Shown piece by piece: positions 24,894 through 32,935 of a DNA stretch of 64,000 nt. Origin of the DNA: Microbacterium trichothecenolyticum (GTDB lineage Bacteria; Actinomycetota; Actinomycetes; Actinomycetales; Microbacteriaceae); NCBI RefSeq assembly GCF_000956465.1, contig NZ_JYJA01000039.1, forward strand, positions 62,001 to 126,000, read 5' to 3'. Position 1 is the stretch's first letter, and each line of letters begins with the position of its first letter. The position numbers and the translations under genes were made by a program. Under the pieces are notes generated by a model. That model was not told the origin of the DNA, ran no database searches, and worked only from the letters and a program-made list of their open reading frames with translations.

Positions 24894-25754
24894 ATGAGCT
24901 CGCTCAACCGTCTGTTCGGCCTCGCCGCCAAGGCCCTCGACTCCTCCGGCTCCGCGGGCGCCAAGCCCGGCGCCGGCGCGGACTGGCGCGCGATCGTGCG
25001 CGATGTCGCCGGAGCCGTCACCGGTGATCAGCGACCCGTCGCGACACCGCCCGCGAGCGCCGCGTCGCCGGTTCCGGCCGCCTCCGCGCCGACGACGCCG
25101 ATCGGTCTCACCCCGCCTCCGGCGTCGCCCGCCGCCGGTGCGCCGCACGCGCCCGCGACCGCCGCCGACCGGGCGGCGATCGCCCGCTACGAGTACCTGC
25201 TGCAGACATCCGACCCTCACCAGGTCGAGGCCATCCACCGGGAGGCCTTCGCGCGGCTGACGCCCGAGCAGCGGGCGCAGGTGCAGGCCGGGATGCGCGC
25301 CGAGCTGCATTCGGCCGAGCAGCCGCGCTCCGCAGAGGCCCCCGACCTCGCGCGCGCCGCGGCGCGCACCGAGGCGGTGCGGCCCGGGGCGATGGCGGGC
25401 CTGCTCGCGCGGGTCGGCCGCGGCGGGCGCGGTGCCTCTGCCGCCGGCGGCATGGCGAGCGGCGCGGCACTTGCGGGTGCCGGAGGGGTGCTCGGCGCCG
25501 TCGCCGGAGCAGCTGTGGTGAGCACCCTCGCGGCCCCGCTCCTGGCGCAGGCGGCGACGCTGGGCGTCGACTTCGACACGATCGCCGGCGGTGTCGACCT
25601 CGACGCGATCGCAAGCGGTGTCGACTTCGGCGGCGCGGGCGACCTCGTCGCCGGAGCGTCCGACCAGCTCGCGGGCGCCGGCGAGGCGGTCACCGGCATC
25701 GGCGAGCAGATCTCGAACTTCGAGCTCCCGGGTCTCCGCGACCTGTTCGGCTGA
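24894..25754 (+). CDS. Uncharacterised protein under the manganese riboswitch
   Basis: A 286-residue protein, ATG preceded by GGAAGGAAA. The N-terminus SSLNRLFGLAAKALD is followed by a Pro/Ala-rich linker (~45-85), a conserved helical block with YEYLLQTSDPHQVEAIHREAF and RLTPEQRAQVQAGM (~98-140, quoted in parts), an Arg/Ala-rich region, one glycine-alanine-rich hydrophobic stretch (~185-222, possible membrane segment) and GVDFDTIAGGVDLDAIASGV imperfect repeats near the end. From memory, relatives in Microbacteriaceae are sometimes labelled cation-transporting ATPase, but no P-type ATPase motif is present. Riboswitch control implies a manganese-related role, by inference. Two hairpins follow the stop. 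Confidence 0.85.
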   Translation: MSSLNRLFGLAAKALDSSGSAGAKPGAGADWRAIVRDVAGAVTGDQRPVATPPASAASPVPAASAPTTPIGLTPPPASPAAGAPHAPATAADRAAIARYEYLLQTSDPHQVEAIHREAFARLTPEQRAQVQAGMRAELHSAEQPRSAEAPDLARAAARTEAVRPGAMAGLLARVGRGGRGASAAGGMASGAALAGAGGVLGAVAGAAVVSTLAAPLLAQAATLGVDFDTIAGGVDLDAIASGVDFGGAGDLVAGASDQLAGAGEAVTGIGEQISNFELPGLRDLFG

Positions 25755-25769
25755 CACCCCGGGGATCGC

Positions 25770-25792
25770 GGATGCCGCGGCCCGCGGCATCC
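25770..25792. terminator. First of two hairpins after the manganese-controlled gene
   Basis: GGATGCCGCGG (25770-25780) and CCGCGGCATCC (25782-25792), perfect 11-bp arms around one base. Confidence 0.7.
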
Positions 25793-25809
25793 CTCATCCC
25801 CTGCACGAG

Positions 25810-25831
25810 CCCCCTGCCGAGCGGCAGGGGG
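25810..25831. terminator. Second hairpin, before the convergent dehydrogenase gene
   Basis: CCCCCTGCCG (25810-25819) and CGGCAGGGGG (25822-25831), perfect 10-bp arms with an AG loop. It lies between convergent genes and can serve both. Confidence 0.75.
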
Positions 25832-25850
25832 TCATGTGAAGCGGGGCGCG

Positions 25851-26981
25851 TCAGAGCGTGGCGGCCAGCGGGTCGAAGTCCGCGGGGAGCGAGCCGACCT
25901 CGCCGAGGGTGCTCTCGACGGTCACGAAGCTGTGGGTCGCGGCCGCCTCCTCGATCGACAGCAGGGTGTCGAGCACGTGGTACCCGAACTCGCCGGTGGC
26001 GATGTGCGGGCGGCCGTCGCGGATCGAGCGGGCCATGTCGAGCAGGCCCAGACCGCGGCCGGTGAGCACGCCCTCCTGCGGCACCTGGATGATCTCCTGC
26101 TCCCTCACCGATACGTCGGTGAGTGGGCGCGTGATCGTGATGCTGCCGCCGAAGTAGTTCGGGTCGGGGATCACGATCGTGCCCTCGGTGCCGTTGACCT
26201 CGACGATGCCGTGGCGCTTGAGCGGCGAGTCGGTGCTGTACAGGCTCTGCGCCTGGCCGCCCCGCTCGAACTCCGTCAGCACCGACAGGGTCGACGGGAT
26301 CTCGACCGGGAACTCCTGACCGGCGAGCTCGCCGACCTGCACCTTGCGGGTGGGAGAGCCCTGCAGGCCGAGGGCCGCGACCGACGCGACGGGGCCGAAC
26401 ACGTGCACGAGCGCCGACACGTAGTACGGACCCATGTCGAGGAGCGGTCCGCCGCCCTTGGCGTACAGGAACGCGGGATTCGGGTGGAAGATCTCGGGGC
26501 CCTGCCACTGGAACGAGGTCGATGCGAACAGCGGACGGCCGATGTCGCCGCGCGCGATCGCACGCTTGGCCGTCTGCACGCCCGGGCCGAGCACGGTGTC
26601 GGGTGCGACCCCGACTCGCAGACCGGCAGCATCCGCCGCCGTGAGAAGCCGCTGGGACTCCTCGCGGTCGATGCCGATCGGCTTCTCCGTCCAGACGTGC
26701 TTGCCGGCCGCGATGATCGCCAGCGAGACCTCGACGTGCACCGCCGGGATCGTGAGATTCACGATGATGTCGACATCGGGGTCGTTCAGCACGAGCTCGA
26801 TGCCGCCTGCGTGGGGCACGCCGTACTTCTCGGCCTGCGCCTTCGCGCGGTCCTCGAGGAGGTCGCCGATCGCGATGACGCGCACGTCGGGGAAGCTCGA
26901 CAGGTGCGTCAGGTACTGGTCGCTGATGTTGCCGGCGCCGATGATGCCGACGCCGACGGCTCCGGAGGAAGACGTGGTCAT
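25851..26981 (-). CDS. Gfo/Idh/MocA family oxidoreductase
   Basis: A 376-residue dehydrogenase. VGIIGAGNISDQYLTHL (residues ~10-26) binds NAD(P); TEKPIGIDREES (~98-109) has the EKP lysine; GGGPLLDMGPYYVSALVHVFG (quoted in two parts with HPNPAFLYAKGG before it) is the substrate-domain block. It resembles the dehydrogenase at 47785 more than IolG. The ATG at 26981 has no RBS but lies six bases after a minus-strand TACCTT, so it is probably leaderless. A TetR operator directly upstream suggests control by the divergent regulator. Confidence 0.9.
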   Translation of the reverse strand: MTTSSSGAVGVGIIGAGNISDQYLTHLSSFPDVRVIAIGDLLEDRAKAQAEKYGVPHAGGIELVLNDPDVDIIVNLTIPAVHVEVSLAIIAAGKHVWTEKPIGIDREESQRLLTAADAAGLRVGVAPDTVLGPGVQTAKRAIARGDIGRPLFASTSFQWQGPEIFHPNPAFLYAKGGGPLLDMGPYYVSALVHVFGPVASVAALGLQGSPTRKVQVGELAGQEFPVEIPSTLSVLTEFERGGQAQSLYSTDSPLKRHGIVEVNGTEGTIVIPDPNYFGGSITITRPLTDVSVREQEIIQVPQEGVLTGRGLGLLDMARSIRDGRPHIATGEFGYHVLDTLLSIEEAAATHSFVTVESTLGEVGSLPADFDPLAATL

Positions 26982-26987
26982 CGGGAA

Positions 26988-27033
26988 AAGGTACCACGAA
27001 AACCTCCATGTGGAGGTTTTTCTTCGGTAGCAT
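26988..27033. promoter_or_regulatory. TetR operator between two leaderless promoters
   Basis: AAAACCTCCA (26999-27008) and TGGAGGTTTT (27011-27020) form a perfect palindrome around TG. A minus-strand TACCTT (26993-26988) serves the dehydrogenase and a plus-strand TAGCAT (27028-27033) serves the regulator, each ending 6-7 bases before its start codon. The operator sits upstream of both -10 elements, so one dimer could shut off both. Confidence 0.85.
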
Positions 27034-27040
27034 GGTCCGC

Positions 27041-27667
27041 ATGGCCGAAGCGGAGCACCAGCCGACCCCGCGGGGGTCGTACGCGAAGGGCGTCGCACGT
27101 CGCCAGGAGATCCTCGACCGTGCGATCGAGGTGTTCGCCAAGCGCGGGTCCGACCGCACCAGCCTCCGCGCGATCGCGGAAGAGGTCGGTGTCACGCACG
27201 CCGCGCTCACGCACTACTTCGGGTCGCTCGAAGAGCTCCTGATCGCCGTGTACCGCGAGTCGGAGGCCCGGGACGAAGACTGGGAGCCGACTCCCCTCGA
27301 TGTGACCCCCACCGAGCTTCTGCGTCGCTGGAGCGACGCGAACCACGAGGTGCAGGGCCTCGTCCAGCTCTACTCGTCGCTCGTCGCCTCCGCGCTGGAG
27401 GAGGGACACCCCGCCGCGCGTGAGTTCGCGACCGAGCGCTTCGCGCGCGTCCGCGCCGAGATCGCCGACCGCGTGCGGCACAACCAGGCGACGGGACGCA
27501 TCCGCGCCGACGTGGATCCGATGGCGGCCGCCGCCCTTGTGATCGCGGCATCCGATGGTCTGCAGACCCAGTGGCTGCTCGACCCCGACGCCCCGCAGGA
27601 CGCGGCCCTCGCGCTCCTCGACCAGCTGCTGTCGGAGCCGGCGTCGGCCGGGCGCCCGACGGTCTGA
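27041..27667 (+). CDS. TetR-family transcriptional regulator
   Basis: A 208-residue repressor. The helix-turn-helix at residues ~15-60 includes RRQEILDRAIEVFAKRG, TSLRAIAEEVGVTHAALTHYFGS (quoted in parts) with the canonical Y-F. The C-terminal domain (TetR_C type) has HNQATGRIRADVDPMAAAALVIA. ATG 27041 is chosen as a leaderless start, seven bases after TAGCAT; ATG 27032 and further upstream codons lie inside the -10 or operator. It probably regulates itself and the dehydrogenase through the 27-kb palindrome. The FUSC gene follows by 13 bases. Confidence 0.9.
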   Translation: MAEAEHQPTPRGSYAKGVARRQEILDRAIEVFAKRGSDRTSLRAIAEEVGVTHAALTHYFGSLEELLIAVYRESEARDEDWEPTPLDVTPTELLRRWSDANHEVQGLVQLYSSLVASALEEGHPAAREFATERFARVRAEIADRVRHNQATGRIRADVDPMAAAALVIAASDGLQTQWLLDPDAPQDAALALLDQLLSEPASAGRPTV

Positions 27668-27680
27668 GAGGGGAGGACGG

Positions 27681-28736
27681 GTGCCGCAGCACAACGCCGG
27701 GCGGCGTTTCGCGGCCGACCTGGGCCACGCGGTGGCGAGTCTGTTCCGCCTCGCGCCCGCACCGGCGCCGCGGTGGGCGATCGGTCTGCGCGCGGCGATC
27801 GCCATGGCGGTGCCGATCGCGCTGATGACGCTGCTCGGACGCGCCGACCTGGGGTTCCAGGCGGCCACGGGCGCGTTCGTCGCGCTGTACGGCACGCACC
27901 TCCAGGTCCGCGAGCGGGCGCGCGTCGTGCCTTTCGTCGCCGGCGGGCTGGGCGTGGCCGCGGTGCTCGGCGCCCTCGCGGGACCGTCGCCGGTCTGGAC
28001 GCTGATCGGGCTCGCGGTCGTCGCGCTCGTCGCTGCCGTGGCGATGTTCGGCTTCGCCGTCGGTCCGCCCGGCCCGCTGTTCGTCGTGCTCGTCTACGGC
28101 CTGTCGGCGCACATCGTGGCGTCGGGAGCGGATGCCGCCACCTACGTCGCGGCGGTGGCCTGCGGCATCCTGTTCGCCTCGATCGTGTCACTCGCTCCGC
28201 TGGCCCTGGCGAGCCGCCGCCGCGTCGCCACGCGACCGCTGCGCGAGGTGCTGCCGGGACCGGCATGGCCGCCCGGGGAACGGATGCTCGTGATCCGCGT
28301 CGCACTCGTGACGGTGGTCGGGATCGCGGTGGGACTGTTCGTCGACCCCGATCGCGCCTACTGGATCGTCGGCGCAGCCATCGCGGTCGTGGGCGTCGCC
28401 GCCGACCGGCGGGCCGCTTTCAGCCGCGGGCTGCACCGCATGATCGGCACGATCCTCGGCGCCGGCGTCTACCTCCTGCTGGCGCCGCTGCCGATTCCGG
28501 CGCTGTGGCTCGCGCTGCTGCTCGGCGTGCTCCAGTTCACGATCGAGCTGTTCGTCGTGCGCAACTACGCCCTGGCCCTCGTCTTCATCACACCGCTGGT
28601 GCTGCTGCTCACGGGTGCCGCGACGGGGGCCGTCGACACCGTGGCGGTCGCGACCGAGCGCGTGATCGACACCCTCGCCGGCGCGGTGCTGGGCGCGGCG
28701 AGCGGCGTGCTGCACGCGCGCCACGAGCCCCCCTGA
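27681..28736 (+). CDS. FUSC-family membrane protein
   Basis: A 351-residue membrane protein starting GTG 27681 behind GGGGAGGAC. Two sets of hydrophobic helices (residues ~33-185 and ~205-345) separated by a short basic loop (LASRRRVATRPLREVLPG) give about ten segments. TGAFVALYGTH and the later YWIVGAAIAVVG, RGLHRMIGTILGAGVYLLL are hallmarks of the fusaric-acid-resistance/aromatic-acid-exporter superfamily. The gene follows the TetR gene by 13 bases and may be part of its regulon, which would suggest efflux. Ends convergent to the yidC paralogue. Confidence 0.85.
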   Translation: MPQHNAGRRFAADLGHAVASLFRLAPAPAPRWAIGLRAAIAMAVPIALMTLLGRADLGFQAATGAFVALYGTHLQVRERARVVPFVAGGLGVAAVLGALAGPSPVWTLIGLAVVALVAAVAMFGFAVGPPGPLFVVLVYGLSAHIVASGADAATYVAAVACGILFASIVSLAPLALASRRRVATRPLREVLPGPAWPPGERMLVIRVALVTVVGIAVGLFVDPDRAYWIVGAAIAVVGVAADRRAAFSRGLHRMIGTILGAGVYLLLAPLPIPALWLALLLGVLQFTIELFVVRNYALALVFITPLVLLLTGAATGAVDTVAVATERVIDTLAGAVLGAASGVLHARHEPP

Positions 28737-28766
28737 TCGGGCGGCTGGCGAGCGGATGCCGGAGGC

Positions 28767-29519
28767 TCACGCCGTCGCGAGGGGATAGACCCTGCGCAGC
28801 ACGAGCCGCTGCGCCAGCGTCCACGCGACGGTCGTCGCGAGGTAGAGCGCGGCGGCGAGCGGCACGAACAGGGCGAAGACCGCGGTCGTGAACTGCAGCG
28901 CTCCGGCGAGCCTCGCCATGCCGGCACCGGCCAGGGGCGCGGCATCCGGAGCCGTGTCGATCTGCGGACGGAACGCGCGCCGCGTGATCTCGGCGACCAC
29001 GACGATGACGGCGAGGACGCCCGCGAACACGCCGACGGTCGCGGCGGAGGCCGTGCCCGCGGCGATCGCGCTCACGAGGCTCGTGCCGAGAGGCACGGTC
29101 AACAGCTCGTGGGCGAGCAGCGCGTTCGCGTGTCCGGCGATTGCGGTGTGGAGGAAGAGGGCGTAGACGATCGCCACGACCGGTGCCTGCGCAAGCATCG
29201 GCAGACAGCCCGCGAAGGGCGACGCCTTCTCGTCGGAGTACAGCTTCATCGTCTCGCGCTGGAGTCGCTCGGGGTTCTTCTTGTGACGGCGCTGCAGGTC
29301 TCGCAGCTTCGGCGCGAGGCGGCTGCGGGTCTGCTCGGCCTTCGCCTGCGCGATCCCCGCAGGCACGAGCGCTGCCCGCACCAGCACCGTGAGCACCACA
29401 ACGGATGCCGCGGCCGCTGCGGAGCCGGCGAGAGGTTCGAGCAGCGCCGCGAGGCCCATGAGCAGGGAGTAGGCCGCGTCCAGGATCGCGGCGACAGGCG
29501 GGAAGGCGTAGAGGTCCAT
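28767..29519 (-). CDS. YidC/Oxa1-family membrane insertase, second copy type
   Basis: A 250-residue membrane protein with five hydrophobic segments. VVVLTVLVRAALVPAGIAQAKAEQ has the conserved groove arginine of YidC in its first core helix; LAPKLRDLQRRHKKNPERLQRETMKLY is the cytoplasmic coiled hairpin (quoted in parts) and GCLPMLAQAPVVAIVYALF the following helix. It lacks a large periplasmic domain and the usual neighbours rnpA and rpmH, so it is a paralogue to the housekeeping yidC, not its replacement. The DUF6412 gene lies just upstream on the same strand. Confidence 0.88.
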   Translation of the reverse strand: MDLYAFPPVAAILDAAYSLLMGLAALLEPLAGSAAAAASVVVLTVLVRAALVPAGIAQAKAEQTRSRLAPKLRDLQRRHKKNPERLQRETMKLYSDEKASPFAGCLPMLAQAPVVAIVYALFLHTAIAGHANALLAHELLTVPLGTSLVSAIAAGTASAATVGVFAGVLAVIVVVAEITRRAFRPQIDTAPDAAPLAGAGMARLAGALQFTTAVFALFVPLAAALYLATTVAWTLAQRLVLRRVYPLATA

Positions 29520-29604
29520 GGAGGTGTCCGTTCGTCGGGTGTCGATTCGTGGCGTGCGGCCACGAAGGCACCGGCGAGCGGTCCTCGGGGGAACGTGCGT
29601 CGGG

Positions 29605-29973
29605 CTACGCGGCCAGGGCCGCGGAACCCGGGGCGCGCGGACGGGAGTGTCCTGGAGCGTCGGGGTGGGACGCGGTGAGCCTGGTCGAATCGGCGATCGC
29701 GCGGTGCGGACCGGCCGCGGTCGCGATCATGCGCCCCGGGACGAGGAGGACGGCGATCGCGACGGCGAGGAGGGCCAGCGTCGCGATGACGGCGGCGGCG
29801 ATCACCAGGGCTCCGGCCTCCGGCTGCGGCGCGGGAGCGAGCTCGAACAGCGAGCGGGCGGCTTCGCCGAGCAGCTCCGTGGCGGGGCGCAGGGTGGTCG
29901 CGAGGACCTCGACGACGAGGCGCAGCACGACGGCGATCGTCTCGAGCACGCGCACCTCCTCCGTCGCGGCCAC
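29605..29973 (-). CDS. Small membrane protein, DUF6412-like, partner of the YidC paralogue
   Basis: A 122-residue protein. The N-terminal ~45 residues are amphipathic (LETIAVVLRLVVEVLATTL), one strong membrane helix spans residues ~54-80 (AGALVIAAAVIATLALLAVAIAV in parts), and the tail is Pro/Ala/His-rich. It is followed after 85 bases by the yidC-type gene; this pairing recurs in Microbacteriaceae as far as I recall. Function unknown; an accessory role in membrane insertion is only suggested by the pairing. Confidence 0.7.
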   Translation of the reverse strand: MAATEEVRVLETIAVVLRLVVEVLATTLRPATELLGEAARSLFELAPAPQPEAGALVIAAAVIATLALLAVAIAVLLVPGRMIATAAGPHRAIADSTRLTASHPDAPGHSRPRAPGSAALAA

Positions 29974-30026
29974 GCTAGCACGGGGCCGGGAGGCCAGGTC
30001 GGGACGGTGGCACGGGTGTCAGGACC

Positions 30027-32168
30027 ATGGGGCAGGGTGGGAGGGTGACAGCGACCACGACGACCCGCACCGAAGCCCTCGAGGTGCTGCGCACCCTCGT
30101 CGGACGCGACGACGCCGAATTCCACGACGGGCAGTTCGAGGCGATCGAGGCGCTCGTCGATGAACGCCGACGCGCGCTCGTCGTCCAGCGCACGGGGTGG
30201 GGGAAGTCGGCCGTGTACTTCGTCGCGACGCTGCTCCTGCGCCGTCGCGGCGCAGGACCCACCGTGCTCGTGTCGCCTCTGCTGGCCCTCATGCGGGATC
30301 AGATCGCCGCGGCCGCGCGCGCCGGGGTGCGGGCCGTGAAGATCGACTCGACGAATGCGCACGAGTGGGGCGACGTGCTCGCACAGCTCGACCGCGACGA
30401 GGTCGACGTGCTGCTCGTGTCGCCCGAACGCCTCAACAATCCTTCGTTCCGCGACGAGCAGCTGCCGCAGCTCGTCGCCCGCATCGGCCTGCTGGTCGTC
30501 GACGAGGCGCACTGCATCAGCGACTGGGGCCACGACTTCCGCCCGGACTACCGGCGCCTCCGGGACCTCATCGCACGCATGCCCGCGGGCGTGCCGGTGC
30601 TTGCGACCACCGCGACCGCCAACAGCCGCGTGGTGGCCGACGTCGCGGAGCAGCTCGATGCCGGTATGGCGGAATCGGATGCCTCGGCGCACGGCGTTCT
30701 CACGATCCGGGGTCCGCTCGCGCGGGCGTCGCTGCGGCTCGGCGTGCTGCGGCTGCCCAACTCGCCGAGCCGGCTCGCCTGGCTGATCAGCCACCTCGGC
30801 GACCTGCCAGGATCCGGCATCATCTACACCCTCACGGTGGCGGCGGCGAACGACACGGCACGGCTGCTGCGCGAGCACGGGTACGACGTGCGCGCCTACA
30901 CCGGGCAGACCGACACCGACGAGCGCGAGGAGTCCGAGGCACTCCTGAAAGACAACCGGGTCAAGGCGCTCGTGGCGACGAGTGCGCTCGGCATGGGGTT
31001 CGACAAGCCCGACCTCGGCTTCGTCGTGCACCTGGGGGCGCCGTCGTCGCCGGTGTCGTACTACCAGCAGGTCGGCCGTGCCGGCCGGGCCACCGACTCC
31101 GCGGACGTGCTGCTGCTGCCTGGAGTCGAGGACCGCGAGATCTGGCACTACTTCGCGACGGCCTCCATGCCCGATCGCGAGCGCGCCGAACGCGTGCTCG
31201 CCGCGCTCGCCGGCGCGACGGGGCCGATGTCGACGCCCGCGCTCGAGGCCGTCGTCGATATCCGCCGCACGCCGCTCGAACTGCTGCTGAAGGTGCTCGA
31301 CGTCGATGGCGCGGTCGGCCGCGTGCGCGGGGGCTGGATCGCGACCGGTCAACCCTGGACGTACGACGAGGAACGCTACCGCCGCATCGCGGCCGAGCGC
31401 GTGGCCGAGCAGCAGCACATGATCGAGTACGAAGAGACCTCCGGCTGTCGCATGGAGTTCCTGCAGCGCTCCCTCGACGACGACTCCGCGGCGCCCTGCG
31501 GGCGCTGCGACAACTGCGCCGGTGCGTGGTTCCCGACGGCGATCGCCTCTGCTGCGACGGATGCCGCCGCCACCGCCCTCGACCGCGTCGGCGTGCCGAT
31601 CGAGCCGAGGCGGCAATGGCCGACGGGCGCCGACCGGCTCGGCGTGCCGGTGAAGGGTCGCATCGCCGCGGACGAGCAGGCCACGGAAGGGCGCGCGCTC
31701 GCGCGACTCACCGACCTCGGCTGGGGCGGCGCGCTGCGCGACCTGTTCGCGGCCGGAGCCGCGGATGCGCCCGTGCCCCAGAACGTGCTCGGGGCGTGCG
31801 TGCGCGTGCTCGCGGAATGGGGGTGGGAGACCCGCCCTGTCGCGGTGGTCGCGATGCCGTCCCGCACGAAGCCGCAGCTCGTCGACTCGCTCGCGCGCGG
31901 GATCGCCGAGATCGGCAGGCTGCCGTTCCTCGGGGCGCTCGACCTCGTCGACGGCGGGCCGACCGGACAGCCCGGCGGCAACAGCGCCTTCCGCGTCGCA
32001 GGGGTCTGGGGCCGGTTCTCCGCAGCCGGGCTCGGCGTCCCGCCCGGACCGGTGCTCCTCGTCGACGACCGCGTCGACAGCGGATGGACCCTCACCGTCG
32101 CGGCGCGCGAGCTCCGCCGCGCCGGCGCGACCGGCGTGCTTCCCCTCGCCCTCGCCCTGCGCGGCTGA
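30027..32168 (+). CDS. RecQ-family DNA helicase with C-terminal phosphoribosyltransferase-like motif
   Basis: A 713-residue superfamily 2 helicase. Walker A is QRTGWGKSAVYF near residue 54, motif II is VVDEAHCISDWGHDFRPDYR near 157 (quoted in parts: DEAH box plus the RecQ aromatic loop), motif IV-VI follow with YTGQTDTDERE and QQVGRAGRA. Zinc-type cysteines CGRCDNCAG occur near residue 495. The last ~200 residues have no HRDC; they end with VLLVDDRVDSGWTL, a fit to the PRPP-binding motif of phosphoribosyltransferases. Start may be ATG 30027 or GTG 30045; neither RBS is decisive. Likely role in DNA repair. Confidence 0.9.
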   Translation: MGQGGRVTATTTTRTEALEVLRTLVGRDDAEFHDGQFEAIEALVDERRRALVVQRTGWGKSAVYFVATLLLRRRGAGPTVLVSPLLALMRDQIAAAARAGVRAVKIDSTNAHEWGDVLAQLDRDEVDVLLVSPERLNNPSFRDEQLPQLVARIGLLVVDEAHCISDWGHDFRPDYRRLRDLIARMPAGVPVLATTATANSRVVADVAEQLDAGMAESDASAHGVLTIRGPLARASLRLGVLRLPNSPSRLAWLISHLGDLPGSGIIYTLTVAAANDTARLLREHGYDVRAYTGQTDTDEREESEALLKDNRVKALVATSALGMGFDKPDLGFVVHLGAPSSPVSYYQQVGRAGRATDSADVLLLPGVEDREIWHYFATASMPDRERAERVLAALAGATGPMSTPALEAVVDIRRTPLELLLKVLDVDGAVGRVRGGWIATGQPWTYDEERYRRIAAERVAEQQHMIEYEETSGCRMEFLQRSLDDDSAAPCGRCDNCAGAWFPTAIASAATDAAATALDRVGVPIEPRRQWPTGADRLGVPVKGRIAADEQATEGRALARLTDLGWGGALRDLFAAGAADAPVPQNVLGACVRVLAEWGWETRPVAVVAMPSRTKPQLVDSLARGIAEIGRLPFLGALDLVDGGPTGQPGGNSAFRVAGVWGRFSAAGLGVPPGPVLLVDDRVDSGWTLTVAARELRRAGATGVLPLALALRG

Positions 32169-32176
32169 GCCGGGGC

Positions 32177-32743
32177 CTACGTCCCGGTCGGCGGCTTCGG
32201 ACGCGGTCGCCGCACGATGAGGTAGATCACAGCCGCCGCGACGAGCAGCACCACCAGCACGACCCACGGCACCCAGTTGATCGGCGCGGCGGCGTCGTCG
32301 CCCGCCTCGGCAGTGGGCGAAGGCGTCGCGGACGGGGTCGCCGTCGCCGTCGGGGTCGGGGTCGGCGTCGGAGTTGCCGTCGGCGTCGGCTCGGGGGTCG
32401 GCGTCGCCGTCGGCTCCGGCACCACGGTGGGCACCGGCACGGGCGTCGTGGGTTCGGCCGTGGGCTCCGGCACCACGGTGGGTTCGGGGGTGGGCTCGGG
32501 CGTCGGCTCCGGGGTGGGTGCGGTGGAACGCGTCGGGAGGACGCGCGTCGGCTCGGGTGTCGGCTCCGGCGATGCCGTCCGGGTCGGCAGGTTCGTCGGC
32601 AGCGCGGTCGGAACGGGGATCCCGCCGTTGCCGCACCCGGCGAGGAGCGTGAGCCCCGCCGCGATGGCGAGTCCTGCGAGCAGCCGGGCCGCGCGCGACC
32701 GCCGCGGAGCCCGGGATCCACGTGTCGCGCGAGGGTGCGGCAT
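32177..32743 (-). CDS. Pro/Thr-repeat lipoprotein with C-terminal membrane helix
   Basis: A 188-residue protein. The ATG at 32743 follows GGAGGA. A basic N-terminus and hydrophobic stretch end in LLAGC with Cys37, a lipobox. Residues ~45-145 are almost only Pro, Thr, Glu, Val, Ala in [20 protein letters not shown] repeats, a flexible cell-wall-spanning linker. Residues ~157-177 ([21 protein letters not shown] in parts) are a membrane helix and the end is basic. No folded domain remains, so it looks like a tether. It is convergent with the helicase gene, 8 bases between stops. Confidence 0.72.
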   Translation of the reverse strand: MPHPRATRGSRAPRRSRAARLLAGLAIAAGLTLLAGCGNGGIPVPTALPTNLPTRTASPEPTPEPTRVLPTRSTAPTPEPTPEPTPEPTVVPEPTAEPTTPVPVPTVVPEPTATPTPEPTPTATPTPTPTPTATATPSATPSPTAEAGDDAAAPINWVPWVVLVVLLVAAAVIYLIVRRPRPKPPTGT

Positions 32744-32935
32744 CCGTTCCTCCATCGGTTCTGGCGGAATCGTACGGCCGCACGCGCGAGCCGGCCCGGA
32801 TTCGGCGCGAGACACACCGCGCCGCAGGCGCGATCGGCCCCGACACATGACTGCGTGTGACGCCCCGTGTCGTCGTGTCGCGGCGTGTGTCGTCACAACA
32901 TTCCGCGCGGTCTGCGGCCGGGCGAGCATGACCTC

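Noticed and set aside
32330..32560. Repetitive stretch that could be taken for a CRISPR or minisatellite
   Set aside because: It encodes the Pro/Thr repeats of the lipoprotein; units are 9-18 bp, in frame, with no spacers.
29802..32846. Minus-strand open frame of 1014 codons opposite the helicase gene
   Set aside because: Arg/Ala/Gly/His-rich translation without motifs; a high-GC shadow of the RecQ gene and the flanking lipoprotein.
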